Shown piece after piece: positions 44,561 to 57,928 of a stretch of 64,000 nucleotides of DNA (its first letter is position 1; each line of letters begins with the position of its first letter). The notes below the pieces were generated by a model. It was not told where the DNA came from and did no database searches. It saw only the letters and a program-made list of their open reading frames with translations. The position numbers and the translations under genes were made by a program. Where the stretch lies: positions 8,175,864-8,239,863 of the forward strand of contig OZ038436.1 of the NCBI GenBank assembly GCA_964036275.1, read 5' to 3'. The DNA is from Litoditis marina. Its lineage: Eukaryota > Nematoda > Chromadorea > Rhabditida > Rhabditidae.

Positions 44561-45923
44561 TAGTGTCTTCTGCACCTTTACTACTACGAACTTTGAAAAT
44601 TTCAAACTAACATAATAAACTACTCATTGGAAGAATCTCCTCAATATTAGTCGGAATACTGTAGAAAAACATCAACTGGGGAAACAGAGTATATTTCGAT
44701 CGTATGTGAGAGCGAAAATATAGTGAGTGTTTTAGGAAACGCAGGGTTTCTGTCAGGGTACTTCTCAGTTACAAATAGTTCCGATTATGCAAACGTGTGC
44801 ACAGTAGGAACGATGAATAACCTTAGCCAAGAAGTTAAAGAACCAAATTCTGACCAAAACAAGTGACGTCACGGTGAAATTGAACTATTTGTATGTCTGG
44901 TAATTAGGAAAATGACCGATTGGTTAACAACTGAACAGTGCGCATCAAATGAAGAAAATCTCAAAAAAGTAGTACAAACAAGAAGAACTAGACAGAGTAA
45001 GATAATCAGTAAGTTGAACGTTTTGCCTCTACGCAAAATGTTTTTTTGTCTACTGGAATAGATCCAGTTGAAATGTATTGCTCCTTGAGCGCATATAGTC
45101 TGTTTACGTTTCGAAATAAGGAATAAAGTCTGTGTCGAACTGTGAATAGTAGAGGCTCTATATAATGACAGTGAAACCTAGAGCCAAGTGAAAACTTTTC
45201 AAACTATAGAGTAGAATCGAGTAATGTTTTTACTGTTTACGTAGGATTTTAAAATAAACTTTCAACTAGAGAACTTTTTATAACATTTAATGTCAACCTC
45301 ATTCTGCAGTGTAAATGAAGCGGTTGATGAGCAGCTTAGTTAGAACCCAGTAACTCTACTTTATATGACAATCGATATAACACTTTCAAGGGATACAATT
45401 TTTTCATAATGTTAAATTCAACTTACAAACAAGGTTGATAAAAAGGCACTGATTGGGTATGGCAAGCAATCCCTTCAATGGAGTGCGTGAAACATTTAGG
45501 CGCGCTACTACCAAGTGATATGGAATTGTCGCTATTCCTATTTAGCTAATCATCTTCTAATAGTGAATATGATACTGTATAGGCATTTAGAAACATCAAT
45601 TTATGACCGGTTCAATAAGAAAGCAAACAATAAAATGAACAAAATTTTTGTTCGAAACAGAATTTTATCGATTTATATAGTGGTTTCGTGGCATTTTTCG
45701 ACACTTCGAAAGATATTGTATATGTTCAAACGAGCGAACACTTTTTCAGTCACAAAATAAATATATGAATGAGCAATTATCATTGTGATTATTGTACGAA
45801 CGTTTTTCGCTATCTTTTTGCTATGTTTTCCGCTATGATTCAAGTGTTCACTACTAAGAAAAAGGGTCGAGTTTTAGAAAATAAAAACATGCTAATTTTT
45901 CAATGTTTCATCTCCAGTCTTCT

Positions 45924-46040
45924 TTGAAGAAGGACAATTACGTGTTCCAATCCTGACGCTTCGGTCCTTCAAACTGCAGTACTTTTCTCAATTATAGGAC
46001 CGATGACGCGGGATTGGTCCACATAATCGTCCTGCTTCAA
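45924..46040. mobile_element. AAGGACGATTATGTGG hairpin MITE just upstream of the HDEL gene
   Basis: The hairpin ends 57 bp before the ATG at 46098, so it occupies the proximal promoter of the HDEL gene. Confidence 0.75.
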
Positions 46041-46097
46041 GGAGCAATATAACATTACTGGTGTTATCTTGTCTATGTTATCAGTCGCGCTTTGAAT

Positions 46098-49000
46098 ATG
46101 CGTCGAATACTGCTATTCTCTGCCCTAGTAACTGTTTCATTTGCACATATCATCGATTTAGAGGTCTTTTACAAGGAAAGAGGTAGGTTTTCCTGAGAAA
46201 AGATTTTATTTGCTGAGTTTACGTATAGTTCGTTGTTGCTAATGTGCTTTTCAGTTCCAAGTTCAATCAATATTTCTGAGACTGGAATAAAAGTTTCTGA
46301 AATAGTTTGAACGGCTGTTTCACTGATTTCATATATTTGTTGTCTGCATGAAATTGTCGATGGATATACTGAACACTCGACAACGCATGTACAATTGTAC
46401 CAATGTCTTATGAAAAGTAGGACGATTATGTGCTCCAATCTCGGCGCGTCAGTCCTTTAAACTGCAATTGAAGAATGTATTGCAGTTTAAAGGACTGAAG
46501 CGTTGAGATTGGAGCACATAATCGTCATTCTTCAATTCCGTGTTTTGCATTGTTACAAACTGTGTTCGTGTCACACTTCACTGTTCACAAAAGTTTTTGT
46601 GGCCAGAAAATAGAGTAAAAAGAGAGTTTTATATGTACATACAAATTTCAGACATGCGAAAAATAACTAAACCGAGAATAAACTGAATATAATATTTATT
46701 GAACTTAATACATACGATATTTGTCTCATGGACTTATTATAGTTAAAAAGAAAATTATTGGTTGAAACAAAGTCAATATCGCAAACAAATTGAAAAATAG
46801 CTGACTTTGAATAAATTAATATTCATTTTCAGATGATGTCCTTCTTCAAAAGGTTTCGCGCGTCGCAAAAAGAATAAATGCAGCAAATCAGTTCATCGAA
46901 GCGAAGTTCGATGAAATCAACTGCGCAGAAGTGGAAATTTCCGACAACGACAACAAAATCCGGGAAATTTGCGACGAATTGCATGATTCTGTGGCTATCG
47001 TCGTCCGAGAGTGGGTTCCAAATATGGAAATGAGAAAATTCACCGAAATGTGTGGTTCGAAGTATAGAAAACATTGTTTTAATTAAAAAGAAACCAACAA
47101 AGAACTCTTTAGAATATCCTGAAACATTTATTGAATGCGGTATTTAATTCGAAACACAGGTTTTGATTCTCTAAATGTTTCATTTCACAGTCTAGTTATT
47201 CAAAAAAATCGGTGTTTTTCTCTATTACATACTTTACAAACTTAATTATGAGGTATTTGAATCGTGAAAAATTACATATGCAAATAACAAACTTAGAACG
47301 ATTTAAAAAACTGTGAAATGAATGAAAATAGGGAAAACCGTTTTGAAAACTAAGCTCGCGAGTTTATTACAGTTGCGCGTTTCACGAAGCCTTAAAGGGA
47401 CCGTACCCCTATAATCTGCTGTAGGTAATTTTGGAAAAAAAAGTCATTAATTCTGTTTTGAGATGAAAGATCATACCTTACGTACAGAAAGTTCAAAAAA
47501 CCACATTAGTACGGAGCAAAATAGAAGCCAACAGGATTTGGGTTACTGTAATACAGCAATCTTCAATCTATCACTGCTTAGTGGTTTTCATGATATTCAG
47601 AAATTTTTTGTCACAGATTTCATATTGGTAATTTTGGCCACGTTTTGAATTTGGTTTCGTAATTTTATGGACATTTTGAAAAATTTGTACGTAGGTGAAC
47701 TCGGCGGTGTATGTACGTGCGCGTGGTCGCGCCGCATTTTCGAGAACACGGAGCAAGACAGGAAGTTGACACATATATGAAAGCTTTCGGTTTTTCAATG
47801 TGAACAGTATCGACTAATCAGCTTAAACCTCCAAATTAAAGAGGAACGGTCCCTTTAATAGGTTGACATCAGGAATCGAAATCGTTACATCGCTTGTATC
47901 TGCCCATACTTCATAATGTAAATATATATAACAAGTTGTGTTGACCACGCGAGCCTTTATTTCAACCGTATGTTTCGTGATTCACTTCGATTTAGAGAAA
48001 ACTTACTGAACTTCACGTTTGTCAAATACATTCAAAGAAAATTCTGGTGAAATGGAAAACTTGGCCTGATCGACTCAAAACTTCTACTACGTGTATTACT
48101 TCAAAATCTAAGAGGGTCTTTTTAAGGAATTTTCCTGATATTGATTTATCGATTTTTTATGAGGACTCGAAATCAGACATGATATTTTACGCCTCAACGT
48201 CCCGCGACAACCCCTACCTCTATTGTCTTGAAACTCAACATACATATACAGGACTCAAAATAATTATGACTTTCAATTATGAAAAATCGATAATATCGAT
48301 TTATTGAACAAGTTGTGTTGACCACGCGAGCCTTTATTTCAACCATATGTTTCGTGGTTCACTTCGATTCAGAGAAAACTTACTGAACTTCACGTTTGTC
48401 AAATACATTCAAAGACAATCCTGGTGAAACTTTAATAATACTAAATTTGCTATTATTCGCTTTAACACATTCACGTGTTTCACGAAACCTATTTGAGTTT
48501 TTTCCAGCCGAGATTTCCCAAATGCCAAGGTGGTGCGAGTTATTTCTGCCTCGGACTACAAAGACGTTACACAACTAACCGTAAAGTGAGTTGAACATTT
48601 GGTTAGGTGCTAAGGTGCATACGATCACATATACTTTGACAGTGTTGACCGTTCCAATCAAATTTCAGATTCAAATTGTTCAATAAACAGAGCATATGTG
48701 TTTTCATAAGTGCACTTTTCAATAGAAAACGGTTTTTTGGTGAAGGAATGAACGTATATCAGAATCATGTGAAGTTTCATTCAACTACGTGTTCCAGGTT
48801 AGTAGCAGAGTTTTCTTTCTCAATGTTCAACGCAAGAGCAGAAGAACACGATAGTGAGTTTTATGTCGAACACAGCAGAAACTTTGTAAAAGATACAAAA
48901 ATTTAGTTTCCACGCGCAAAAAATGATAGAAGTGTCGTTCCACTTTTTCTGATTCCTTCAATTTGTATTTTTGGAAAGATGCAACCATTGTAATGTCACC

Positions 49001-52000
49001 GAAAGTTCGTTCAGTTATAAGTCACTCATGCGTTCCATCGTGAATGTATAGCATCTGTTCGGTTTTGGACGTTAGTTCGTTCAACATTAATAGACCAAAT
49101 TTCGTTTGAAATTAAGTACACATCATTCATACCGAGACCCCTGCAGTACACATTTGAACTTTCTGCAATCACTTACTAATTATGAACTTACTAATCATGG
49201 AAACTTTACCAGTGTCAATTTTTTTAACACCTTGCAATAGGGAATCGGAATTGAATGCAACATCTCAAACTTCCCGACTTCATTTACAGTATTGAACTAG
49301 ACGAAAGGTGTTTTAATCTTACTGTAGGAATCTCTGTGAGAAAGAGTCCAGTTTTAAGTCAGTCGTGCGTTTCATCATGAATGTATAGCAGGCTTTTCGA
49401 TTCTAATTTAGTCTGTCTTGCAGATTCGAATCACACAAACTTTCCGATGTCAGTTACATTATTCAACTGGAGGGGAAATTCCTTTCTTTTTCTTACTGTA
49501 CTTTTCGAGAGAATGAAAACAACTATAATCACATTACAGCACATTCTTGGTGGTCTTTTCTAAGCGAAACACTCAAAAACCAAAAACAGGAAAAATTGTT
49601 GCAAACACAATCGGAATTGGACGAATTTCTCGGGGAAGAATCTGAAAAACAGAATTTTGTACTCTTTTACAAACCAGGTGATTAGTTTGAATTTTACTCT
49701 TTAAACATAAATATTATGTAATAAGGTCACGTTGAACATGTGAATACACACGTGTGACGAGTGAAAATGTGAGTTATTGTAACATCATTTGTACTTCATC
49801 TACATCATGTTAGAAACAAATCTACTATACAGAACGTGTAAGCAAGTGAGTCTTTGGATGAAAATAATGATAATATCACGAAATAACTTTATTTTGATGT
49901 TACTTTACGTAAACGACTAGTACACAACACACAAAGAAGATGGTGCGAAATTGATATGAGAATTTCGAATACATTCATTTATTACGCAAGTGAAGCTATT
50001 ATACATTACAATAAAAAAAACTACAGTTCATTACGAAATTAGAGTCTGTTCAACCTGTCGTCGTCGCATCGTTAAATACAGATATATCGTTATGTAAACT
50101 ATTTGTGAAACATTTGTCTCACTTTTCGGTCTGATGAAATAAAGATGTTTCAGACTCTTTCTCCAATTTCGCGGCCCTGGTCTATTCTCTCGAAGCATCT
50201 GGAGCTGCTTCGACAAGGGTAGGTCAAAACCCTTATAAATGACTGCTATATCACAAACCTGCGTCTCCTCAAACGTACGCTATTTCTCTTCTCTCCTATC
50301 CTGTCGGGACACAGGTCTCGCGAAATAGTGGGAAAGACGAGAGACGCAGAGTTTGATCAAGTTGCCAGAATTGTCAAGCACATGAACGCTGTTTTGATTT
50401 CAAACTTCAAGAAGAATATAATGAAGTTTCACTTTGGAACCGTACTCTGAGTATGGTTTAGTTCATGTTTTCACGCCCACTTTTCATCAGTGTGTCTCTC
50501 TGTCCTTCTTGCTCTCATTTCTTTTTTTCTCCTTTTCATCCCATTCTTTCTCACTCTAATTCATTCTTCTTTCTCTACCTCTGTTACTCTCTGTTTCTCT
50601 GTTTTCTCTCTCCATCTTTCTGTCTTTCTCAGTTTCTCTTAATCCATATCTCTCTGGCTCACTCGCCCTCTCTATAATTCCTTCGGCTCCGCTTATTTCA
50701 TGTGAGTGTTTTACATGAGTGTTATATATTATTGCTACGATTCTGTCCAATGTATCTCTTGTATAGGAGTGCTTCTCAAAGTTTTCGACCATTTTCAGTC
50801 GCGTCTAGTGGACTGCAGTATGACCGAACATATTTGTGATTCCATTGATGAATTTCCTGCGCTTTATTCGTTTTTGGATAACAATAAATATAGTTTATTC
50901 GAGGGACATTATTCAGTTGAAGAAATCAGGGACTGGATGAAAAAGTTTGTCATTTTGTCTGTATTTTAAAACGTTTACATTACATCTTTATAATTTTCAC
51001 TTAATATTTATGTTAATCTATCGTTGAATTTATCTTGGACATCTTTTTACTTGTTAATTCATTTTATACTTTATATTTTCGTTGACATGATTTCGGTTAT
51101 CCGATTTTCAACAAATACTGCTACGGGTGTTCTTAGTGCAGATGCACACGAAAAACAGATAATAAATCAAACAATGATCAAGTGGTTTTTTTAAATTTTT
51201 TCCTTATAATACAACCCCTGTCCTAGACTAACATGCAGCTTATATAACTTCGCACGTGGCAAACTCACGTGAAGTTAATGTGAGAGTGATATAGACCATC
51301 TAATTTAAAGTAGGACGATTATATGGTCTATTCGCGATTCAGTCCTTCAAACTGCAATACATTTTTCAATTGCAGTTTAAAGGACCGTTGACACGGGATT
51401 GGTCCACATTATCGTCCTTCTTTAAGCAAATGTTTCAGACTCCTGCGTCCGGCAATGCTTCTACTAACAGAGGACGTGGTTCCGAAATACCGAAGTGGAA
51501 TTGTACCAGGTTATCCTTTCTCTATTGAACTCCTGTTTTTGTGATGATGTTCATGTATTTTATTCTCTGTGCTAGTTTAAATAAAAGTAAAGGAAAACAT
51601 TGAGAGAATGAAAAAAACATTTGATTTTGTGCTTCATATTGTTGACCTATTTCAGTTTTGTGATTTTGCACATGTTTAGTTTGTATTCTATTTAACTGGA
51701 CTATAAACCAACATTTCGAATCAAAACGTTTCAGGTTTCGATGAAATTCAAAATACTGTCACTATGCTCTTTGTCCCTACGAAAAAGTCCCCAGTCTACA
51801 AGTATTATAAGAAATTCGCAATGGAAAGCCATGGAAAATACCATTTGACAGTTTTCGTTGATAAAGGAATTGAGAAGTGGTGAGTATACTGTTTGTAAAT
51901 TGCACGTGAAACATGTTAACCACAGTAGAACTCACATACGTGCATTTATCTCAGTCCCAACGTTGTGAGAGCGGTTGTCGTCTGATATACATCTCGTGAA

Positions 52001-55000
52001 ACATCAAGGCACACATACATAATAAACATTCTGAAATGAGAAAAACATGTGTATTCTTCCTCCTCATTTCGACAGTTCTATGTCAAAGTATAAATAAATG
52101 CAACGAGGATCACATTATAACGTATAAATATACAATAATAAAGGCTAGTTTCTGATAAAAACCTACACATACCTCACGTATCCGATTGCCTCTGTTCAAG
52201 GTATGAATGTTTCAAACGTTTCTTTCTTTTTCGCAACCCACGTAAATGAACCAATACTAGACACTTCTAGATTAGTTGTGTGTTTCACTTGTCTTACTTC
52301 ACAAATGGCATATGGATATAGCAGTCTTCCACCGAATTCCACTTAAAAAATCATAAATATGTGTCTGTTAAGGACGTAAACTCAATTTTTGGAATCAACA
52401 TTACTTTATTACTGTTCAATACTTTCCATTAACTTATACGTTTTTTCAGGGCAAATCAGCCAGCGTTCATTACAATGAAACCTCGGGAGAAAATTCAACA
52501 AGCGTTTGTTCTTTACAAAGACCTGAACAGAGAGAAAATGATAGATTTCATTGAGGGTGGAATACAACCATCTATCGTGAGTTTTCATTTGTTTATGAGA
52601 AATTCGTATTAAACTGTCGAGTTTGAGACTGTAATTGAATACGATCGAAGAAAAGTTCAAATCGCATAAATCTATGAGATTTGTGTTAACAAATGAACTC
52701 TCATTCGCGAGAGAAACGTTCAGATTCATTGTAATGTTCTGTAACGTCTTGTATTATCTAAGTCAAAAAACTTTTCTTTTCGCAACAGTAAACGTCTAGC
52801 CTAAATGTGTTGATAGAGGACCTAATGAGTTTTTCGCTCTGTTTTTCACAACCAATGGTGTTTTGTAAAAAAAAATAAAGTGAAAATGTTTTTAAATTGC
52901 CATAGTTGAAGCTGATAGATCTGAATTATACAGCATGCGTAACAATGACATTAACAGTTAACCAAAAAAGTGTTTCTTATTGTGCTAGGAAGCAGTGAAA
53001 TTCGGTCATGGTTTTGAATCCTCTCCAAGGCAGATATCTTTCATTTATCGAATGCAGACCAAAACGATGTATTTTTGAACTTAATCAAAAATTTAACTCT
53101 CATGGATTGTACATATCATGCTTAGTTCCTTTTGGAACTACTCTAGTTAACTCTATTTCATTTAAACTACTTGTGTTTATATAATTCAGCTATATTTTCC
53201 ATTTCAGCACCATTTGTCGGACGCTCGTTCTACCCTGGTTTCTCTCAATCCGAAACTGCCACTTTTCATCTTTTTCGACCCAGAAAACGTGAAAAACTCG
53301 AGCGATTTTGAAAAATTGGCTTCCGAACACGAAATTCGCACGACAGTGTCCGCATTCGCTATGGTTAAAGGGTCGGTTTTACAAGATTCGAAAATAATAT
53401 TACGTTTAAGTTCTATAACTAGTTGTTACGGGTTAAACTCTCTGTTATGAAAGGAATTTCTTTTTTATTTGCAGGACTTCTCAAACTTCAAATACTCCAT
53501 AAATAATCAAAAAAGTGAATTTACTATACAGAAAAAAGTCTTGATTTGAAAAGTTATATATTAAACTATGAGTTTTTTCATTTTGCCTATTCAGAAAAAA
53601 AAAACATAATAAAGACCAATGCAGGTAAATTATAGTAAAAGTTGGTTTCTAACCAACTCTGTTGAATGTTTCAGTGCTACAATAAATCTGGAGGTGACAT
53701 GAAGTATTTGATCGTTGTAGCCTTCTTCACGTCACAAAAGTCGAGGAACAATCTCTGATACTTCCAGATTGAATTTGTTTGGCCTTTTTCTACACAATTT
53801 GCTGGGAGAAACGGACCTTCGACCTTCTTACATTCTGATTGACGCCGAAAAAGTAAGAACAGTTGATACATTCACATGTGGACATTAGCCAGTGGTATGC
53901 GTGAAACATCTAGGAAATATTGGCGCCAGTTTTTTGCGATTATCAGGCTACAAAAGCGAGAGAGCATGAAAGTAAAGAGGCCGCAGACAGGCGGAGACTG
54001 TCTGCGCCTCTCTGACCTGCACACTCTCTCGTCGATGCCGCTACAAAAGTGGCTTGCTAATTGGTAAGAATTGTCTGGGATCTAAAAAGGATATGAAAAC
54101 GAATATATTCTAGCAACGGCCGCACATATGGCCAAATGGAAGTGATTTCATTTGTTTTTCGATAACAATTAAGTTTGCATTCAATATGTTACAATCGCTT
54201 CTTGGAATATTTGCTGTTTGATTGACATTCATAGTCAACAATCAGTATAAAGCTTTAGAACGCGCAAATATAGTTGTAATCGAACGTATGTGCCACGTTT
54301 TAATTGAAGAGTGACTCACTGTTTCACCACCTCCATATAAGACGCTGCAATCTAAATAAATCTCAGAATCTATTTTTTCTCGAGAAAGAAATATTTTCTG
54401 GGAAAGAAAATATTTCACTTTTTGATGCAAACTTTATCCACGATTGCTTCAAAAGATTAATTTTTCATGTCCCAAGATTTCAATCATTGAAAAGATGGGA
54501 TCCCACTTTATCAATCATTGAAAAAATGGGATCCCACTTTATCAATCATTGATAAATTGGGATCCCACTTTATCAATCATTGATAAATTGGGAAAGCTTA
54601 TCTATAGTTGCTGAGTACATCTTTCAAAATCAGCTTACACTTCTCGCGCGAATGAATACTCATTCAGTAAAGCACGTTCTCGGCTGCGCCGTATCTAGTA
54701 TGCGTGGTTTTTCAGACGATAACTGTCTCTGCATCTCTGTCTCTGCGTCTCGTGTTCTCGCGGGAGCTGTAACTAAGCATTAGTACACGGAAAAATGAGA
54801 GGCGCAGAGAAAGGGGCGCCGAGACAAATACGCTAAAATAATACCAATACCAAATACGGCGCAGCCAGGTACGCGCCTCGTGTTGCGTTTATATCCGCGC
54901 GAGGGCTTTCAAAGCACCACTTGAAGTGGAATTCATAGAAATGTATCCCAAAATATCAATCATTGAAAAAATGGGATCCCAAAATATCAATCATTGAAAA

Positions 55001-56149
55001 AATGGGATCCCAAAATATCAATCATTGAAAAAATGGGATCCCACTTTATCAATCATTGAAAAAGTGGGAAATATTATTTTCATGTTGATATGCCTCCCAA
55101 AACCAACTTTTTTCCTCAAAGGTTCGAAAACTGGGAATTCAAAAAGTTCGGTTCCCAAATAATCAACGAATTTCTAACGTTTTCGACTTTCGAGAAAAAT
55201 TTAGATTGCAGAGTATATTATACTGAGTGGCCACTTTCTGAGGCAGTGTATGAAGTAGTGTTGATGCTCAAAAGCGAATTTGATTTCCGAATGAGTTTGA
55301 CTAACCACATGCAAAGCCATGGAAGAAAATCACAAAAGTTCAGTTGATTTACTTTTTTTCGTGATTTTCAGGGTTGTTTGAGTAGAAAACTAATTTCCGC
55401 TGAGAACAAAGACGAACTTCTCCATTGGATCAAATCACAGAAAGAGGAAACATGCGACAAAGGTATTTAACCGATTCAGTCTAAATCTTGAATATTGTTA
55501 TTCCTAGTTATTCCTATTAATACTATTGAATAACAATTCAGTTCATAATATTAAATGTGAAAACAATTCCGAAGTCCCACTGAATAAAATAACGCATCCT
55601 CGGTTTATAAAACGTGTGTGAAAGACTGAAACGCGGCAGAAATTGGCCGAAAACAGTATTTGTGAGCAAACTGCGACAGAAATATAGTTGGAAGTGAATG
55701 TTATATCTTGAGAACAATTGATTCGTTTTATTTAGAAAATAGCAACAATGAATATTCCATACATAAAAAGCATGCTATGGGAATTATTATTACATCCAGC
55801 GGGGTTGCAGTCACATTGACAAAATTCTCGCAACCTGTGCCTATAAAAGACGTTTGAAACACTGAAACGCGGTTACATCTGGCCAACAGAAAAGTTGGCG
55901 ATAAAATCTTTTGAAAAGTCAATGAAATGCAATTGAACATATTTAACACTGTAACTGTTGTATATACACTCAATACATTGTAAGTAACGAAATGTATTAC
56001 CTTTTCTCTATTTTCACCGAATTCGCATGTTTTCAGAATTGAAACTGGACAGTGATGTTCTACAACGCCTTGACCATTGGGATCAACGAACTCTTCTGAA
56101 AAAGCATTTATTGGAAAAGTCGGAAACACAAATTCATGATGAGTTGTAA
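46098..56149 (+). CDS. ER-lumenal PDI-like thioredoxin-fold protein ending HDEL, 13 exons
   Basis: Exons (plus): 46098-46182, 46833-47061, 48508-48580, 49590-49677, 50154-50218, 50799-50944, 51439-51509, 51735-51879, 52450-52576, 53208-53371, 53768-53852, 55372-55462, 56037-56149. All phases close, giving 493 aa. MRRILLFSALVTVSFA is a signal peptide and the last residues are IHDEL, a KDEL-type ER-retrieval signal. Length and repeated alternation of hydrophobic strands (FVLFYKPG, PLFIFFDPENV, SYILIDAEK) fit a PDI-family protein of about four thioredoxin-like domains. Where a CGHC active site would follow FYKP the sequence is GDSFSNF, and no CXXC is present, so it is probably not an oxidoreductase but a chaperone or cargo-binding member. 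Exon 2 and exon 3 donors (gtatag, gtaaag) are chosen because they alone keep the frame. I cannot name a specific orthologue. Confidence 0.85.
46417..46534. mobile_element. AAGGACGATTATGTGG hairpin MITE (HDEL gene intron 1)
   Basis: Nearly perfect palindrome centred on CAATTGAAGAATGTATTGCA. Confidence 0.8.
47120..47182. promoter_or_regulatory. Divergent TGTTTCA motif pair in HDEL gene intron 2
   Basis: TGAAACATT at 47120-47128 and ATGTTTCA at 47175-47182, again oriented outward, about 50 bp apart. Confidence 0.4.
47394..47858. mobile_element. MITE with AAAGGGACCGT termini, HDEL gene intron 2
   Basis: Inverted ends TTAAAGGGACCGT and ACGGTCCCTTTAA bound about 465 bp with no coding capacity. 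Flanks read TTAA-like on both sides. A non-autonomous DNA transposon is the simplest reading. Confidence 0.65.
47931..48427. repeat. 121-bp direct repeat pair in intron 2 of the HDEL gene
   Basis: Two near-identical copies starting ACAAGTTGTGTTGACCACGC (about 47931-48050 and 48307-48427), 376 bp apart. Between them runs an open frame at 48047-48307 (86 codons, plus strand) with no recognised family. The pair looks like a recent local duplication. Confidence 0.8.
51304..51424. mobile_element. AAGGACGATTATGTGG hairpin MITE (HDEL gene intron 6)
   Basis: TTTAAAGTAGGACGATTATA to ATCGTCCTTCTTTAA; ends 15 bp before the exon 7 acceptor. Confidence 0.8.
54483..55074. repeat. 31-bp ATCCCA array split by a palindromic insert (HDEL gene intron 11)
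   Basis: TATCAATCATTGAAAAAATG units with TGGGATCCCA palindromes run at 54483-54596 and 54942-55074, period 31. The 345 bp between them holds an inverted CTCGCGCG...CGGCTGCGCCGTAT segment, apparently inserted into the array. Confidence 0.8.
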
Positions 56150-56156
56150 AACACAG

Positions 56157-56162
56157 AATAAA
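56157..56162 (+). promoter_or_regulatory. Poly(A) signal of the HDEL gene
   Basis: AATAAA starts 8 nt after the TAA stop of the terminal exon, very close but usable in nematodes. Confidence 0.6.
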
Positions 56163-57597
56163 TGTTTTACCAATCTGTTTTGTAGAATCAGAAATAGCCA
56201 CTAGCGGAGTAGACTTCAACTGCGTATTATTCACTTTCCGATAACAAAAACTACTAGACTTTGATAGTTGCCTATAAGTTATTAATCATCAAACATCAAA
56301 CGAACAAATATTAGTAGCTCTAACTACATGATCACAAATTGCCATCTCTCGAAGTCTATTCGGGAGTGTTTAGTTTCGAAATCCTCACCTACTTACAAGG
56401 GAGCATCGAAATAGACTACAAAGTACAAAACAGGTTCTAGACCAGCATATTTCCGCCACAAATAAAAGTAAAAGAGAGACATTTGGTTTTTAGTTGTTAA
56501 CTCAGAACTTGTCATTCTCAAGCTTTTTATTACAAGACAACAATGCTGCAAAGTGTACGTTTCAGAGTTTTCATTGAAGAGCTGGGGTCAGATATGTTCT
56601 GTAGAAAACGTATAAGCGACACCAAATGAATCTAATTGTATTGAACATTTGAATATGCCAGTTACTTGGGAACAAGAGATACACTTATCTCAAAACGGTT
56701 TTCAATATTTATACAATAATTAAACATAATTATTATTCCGTGATACAATAAACAATTATTTTTTAGGTTACTCCTATGAATATCTTTCCCTGTACATTAC
56801 CTCGTTCAGTGTTCAGTGTTAAGGGAAAACTTATCATTAACAAAGTGATCCAGATTATAGCCGTTGTTTCCTTAACGCAGTTGTGTGTCGCAGTTTTTGC
56901 GTCAAGCATCTGGTTTTCGAAAAGCGGTTGATTCATCCACACTTTACACGCCGGCAAGCAATGTATATTTATCAAAAGTGGGAGACTAACAATGGAGTGA
57001 TTTGTGAAAGCTAATAAAGAACAGTAAAACAACTAGGAAGACCGTGAGAGAAGAAAATGTTGAGAGATGAGTTTTGAAGTAATGACTCAGGAAAAATGAA
57101 CCATACTTTCTGGTAGATTGCAAGTGTTTTTAACAGACCGTTTGAGTTACATAATAAGTTATTATAATAGGTTGACCGTACACGCACTGGAGCTTGGCGC
57201 AACCTGTGCATATATAGAACGAATGAAAAACTCAAGCGCGGTTGAAGTTTGCCTAAGAAAAATTGGTGACATAAACACTCAACGTATCGAGGATATACAC
57301 TAACTGTTAGTGTTAATTAATGTTTATATTTCTTATTACATCCATCACATAATAAACTCTTCCGTTTTGTTCTTTCTCATTAAACTTGAATCGAATCATG
57401 CTTTGTTCATTGGAGTTGACGAACCCTTACGAAGCACCAATTATTAGAACAGTTGAAAACTGAAGTTTAACATGAAATTAAACCAACATTTTTATTTTTC
57501 GGGTATTGACCTATGGAACACAACATGTGGTTGTGTAAACTGTAACTTCTCACCGAAACTCAGAAATAAAGTCTGCTTTTGTGATGAAAAATACAGA

Positions 57598-57928
57598 AAT
57601 TAGTATAAAAAACGAGTGTAAAGAAAGTAAAGATTAGTTTTGGATAAATATGTACAAGAAATATAAAAGAAGTCCAATAAAAATATTTTGAGGAAAACTC
57701 TAATCTCGCTCGGTTTAGAATTTCAAAAAAAGGATACCGAGTTTTTGGTTGTCGGAAGAAAACTTCTGACTGCGACTCACAATAATCTAGCTTATACTCC
57801 GTTGTTTTCAAGAGAAGCGAGATTAGCATTTTCCTCAAAATATTTTTATTGGACTTCTTTTATATTTCTTGTACATATTTATCCAAAACTAATCTTTACT
57901 TTCTTTACACTCGTTTTTTATACTAATT
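57598..57928. repeat. 113-bp inverted repeat, intergenic
   Basis: Arms 57598-57710 and 57816-57928 differ at only two positions; 105-bp spacer. It belongs to none of the families above. Confidence 0.85.

Larger units (their letters stand above)
38404..46097. other. Intergenic region between the divergent genes
   Basis: No gene recognised. In order: MITEs to 38996, foldback 39401-40113, TGACGTCA array and composite repeat 40225-41885, then 41886-42830 without recognised structure, a CT tract, the TGTTTCA cassettes and large inverted repeat to 44565. From 44565 to 45920 I see only isolated TGAAAC motifs (45167, 45488), and the hairpin MITE at 45924-46040 adjoins the HDEL gene. Confidence 0.7.

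Noticed and set aside
44117..44605. 162-codon minus-strand frame as a gene
   Set aside because: No known family, no promoter or splice context, and it lies in a diverged inverted repeat; left as unexplained.
53675..53695. Alternative exon after the TTTCAG at 53674 in the HDEL gene
   Set aside because: It would add only a few codons before gtgaca and break the frame into the conserved next exon; skipping it closes the frame exactly.
55728..56234. 168-codon minus-strand frame
   Set aside because: Antisense to the HDEL terminal exon and its intron; no splice or family signal, while the plus strand reads cleanly to HDEL.
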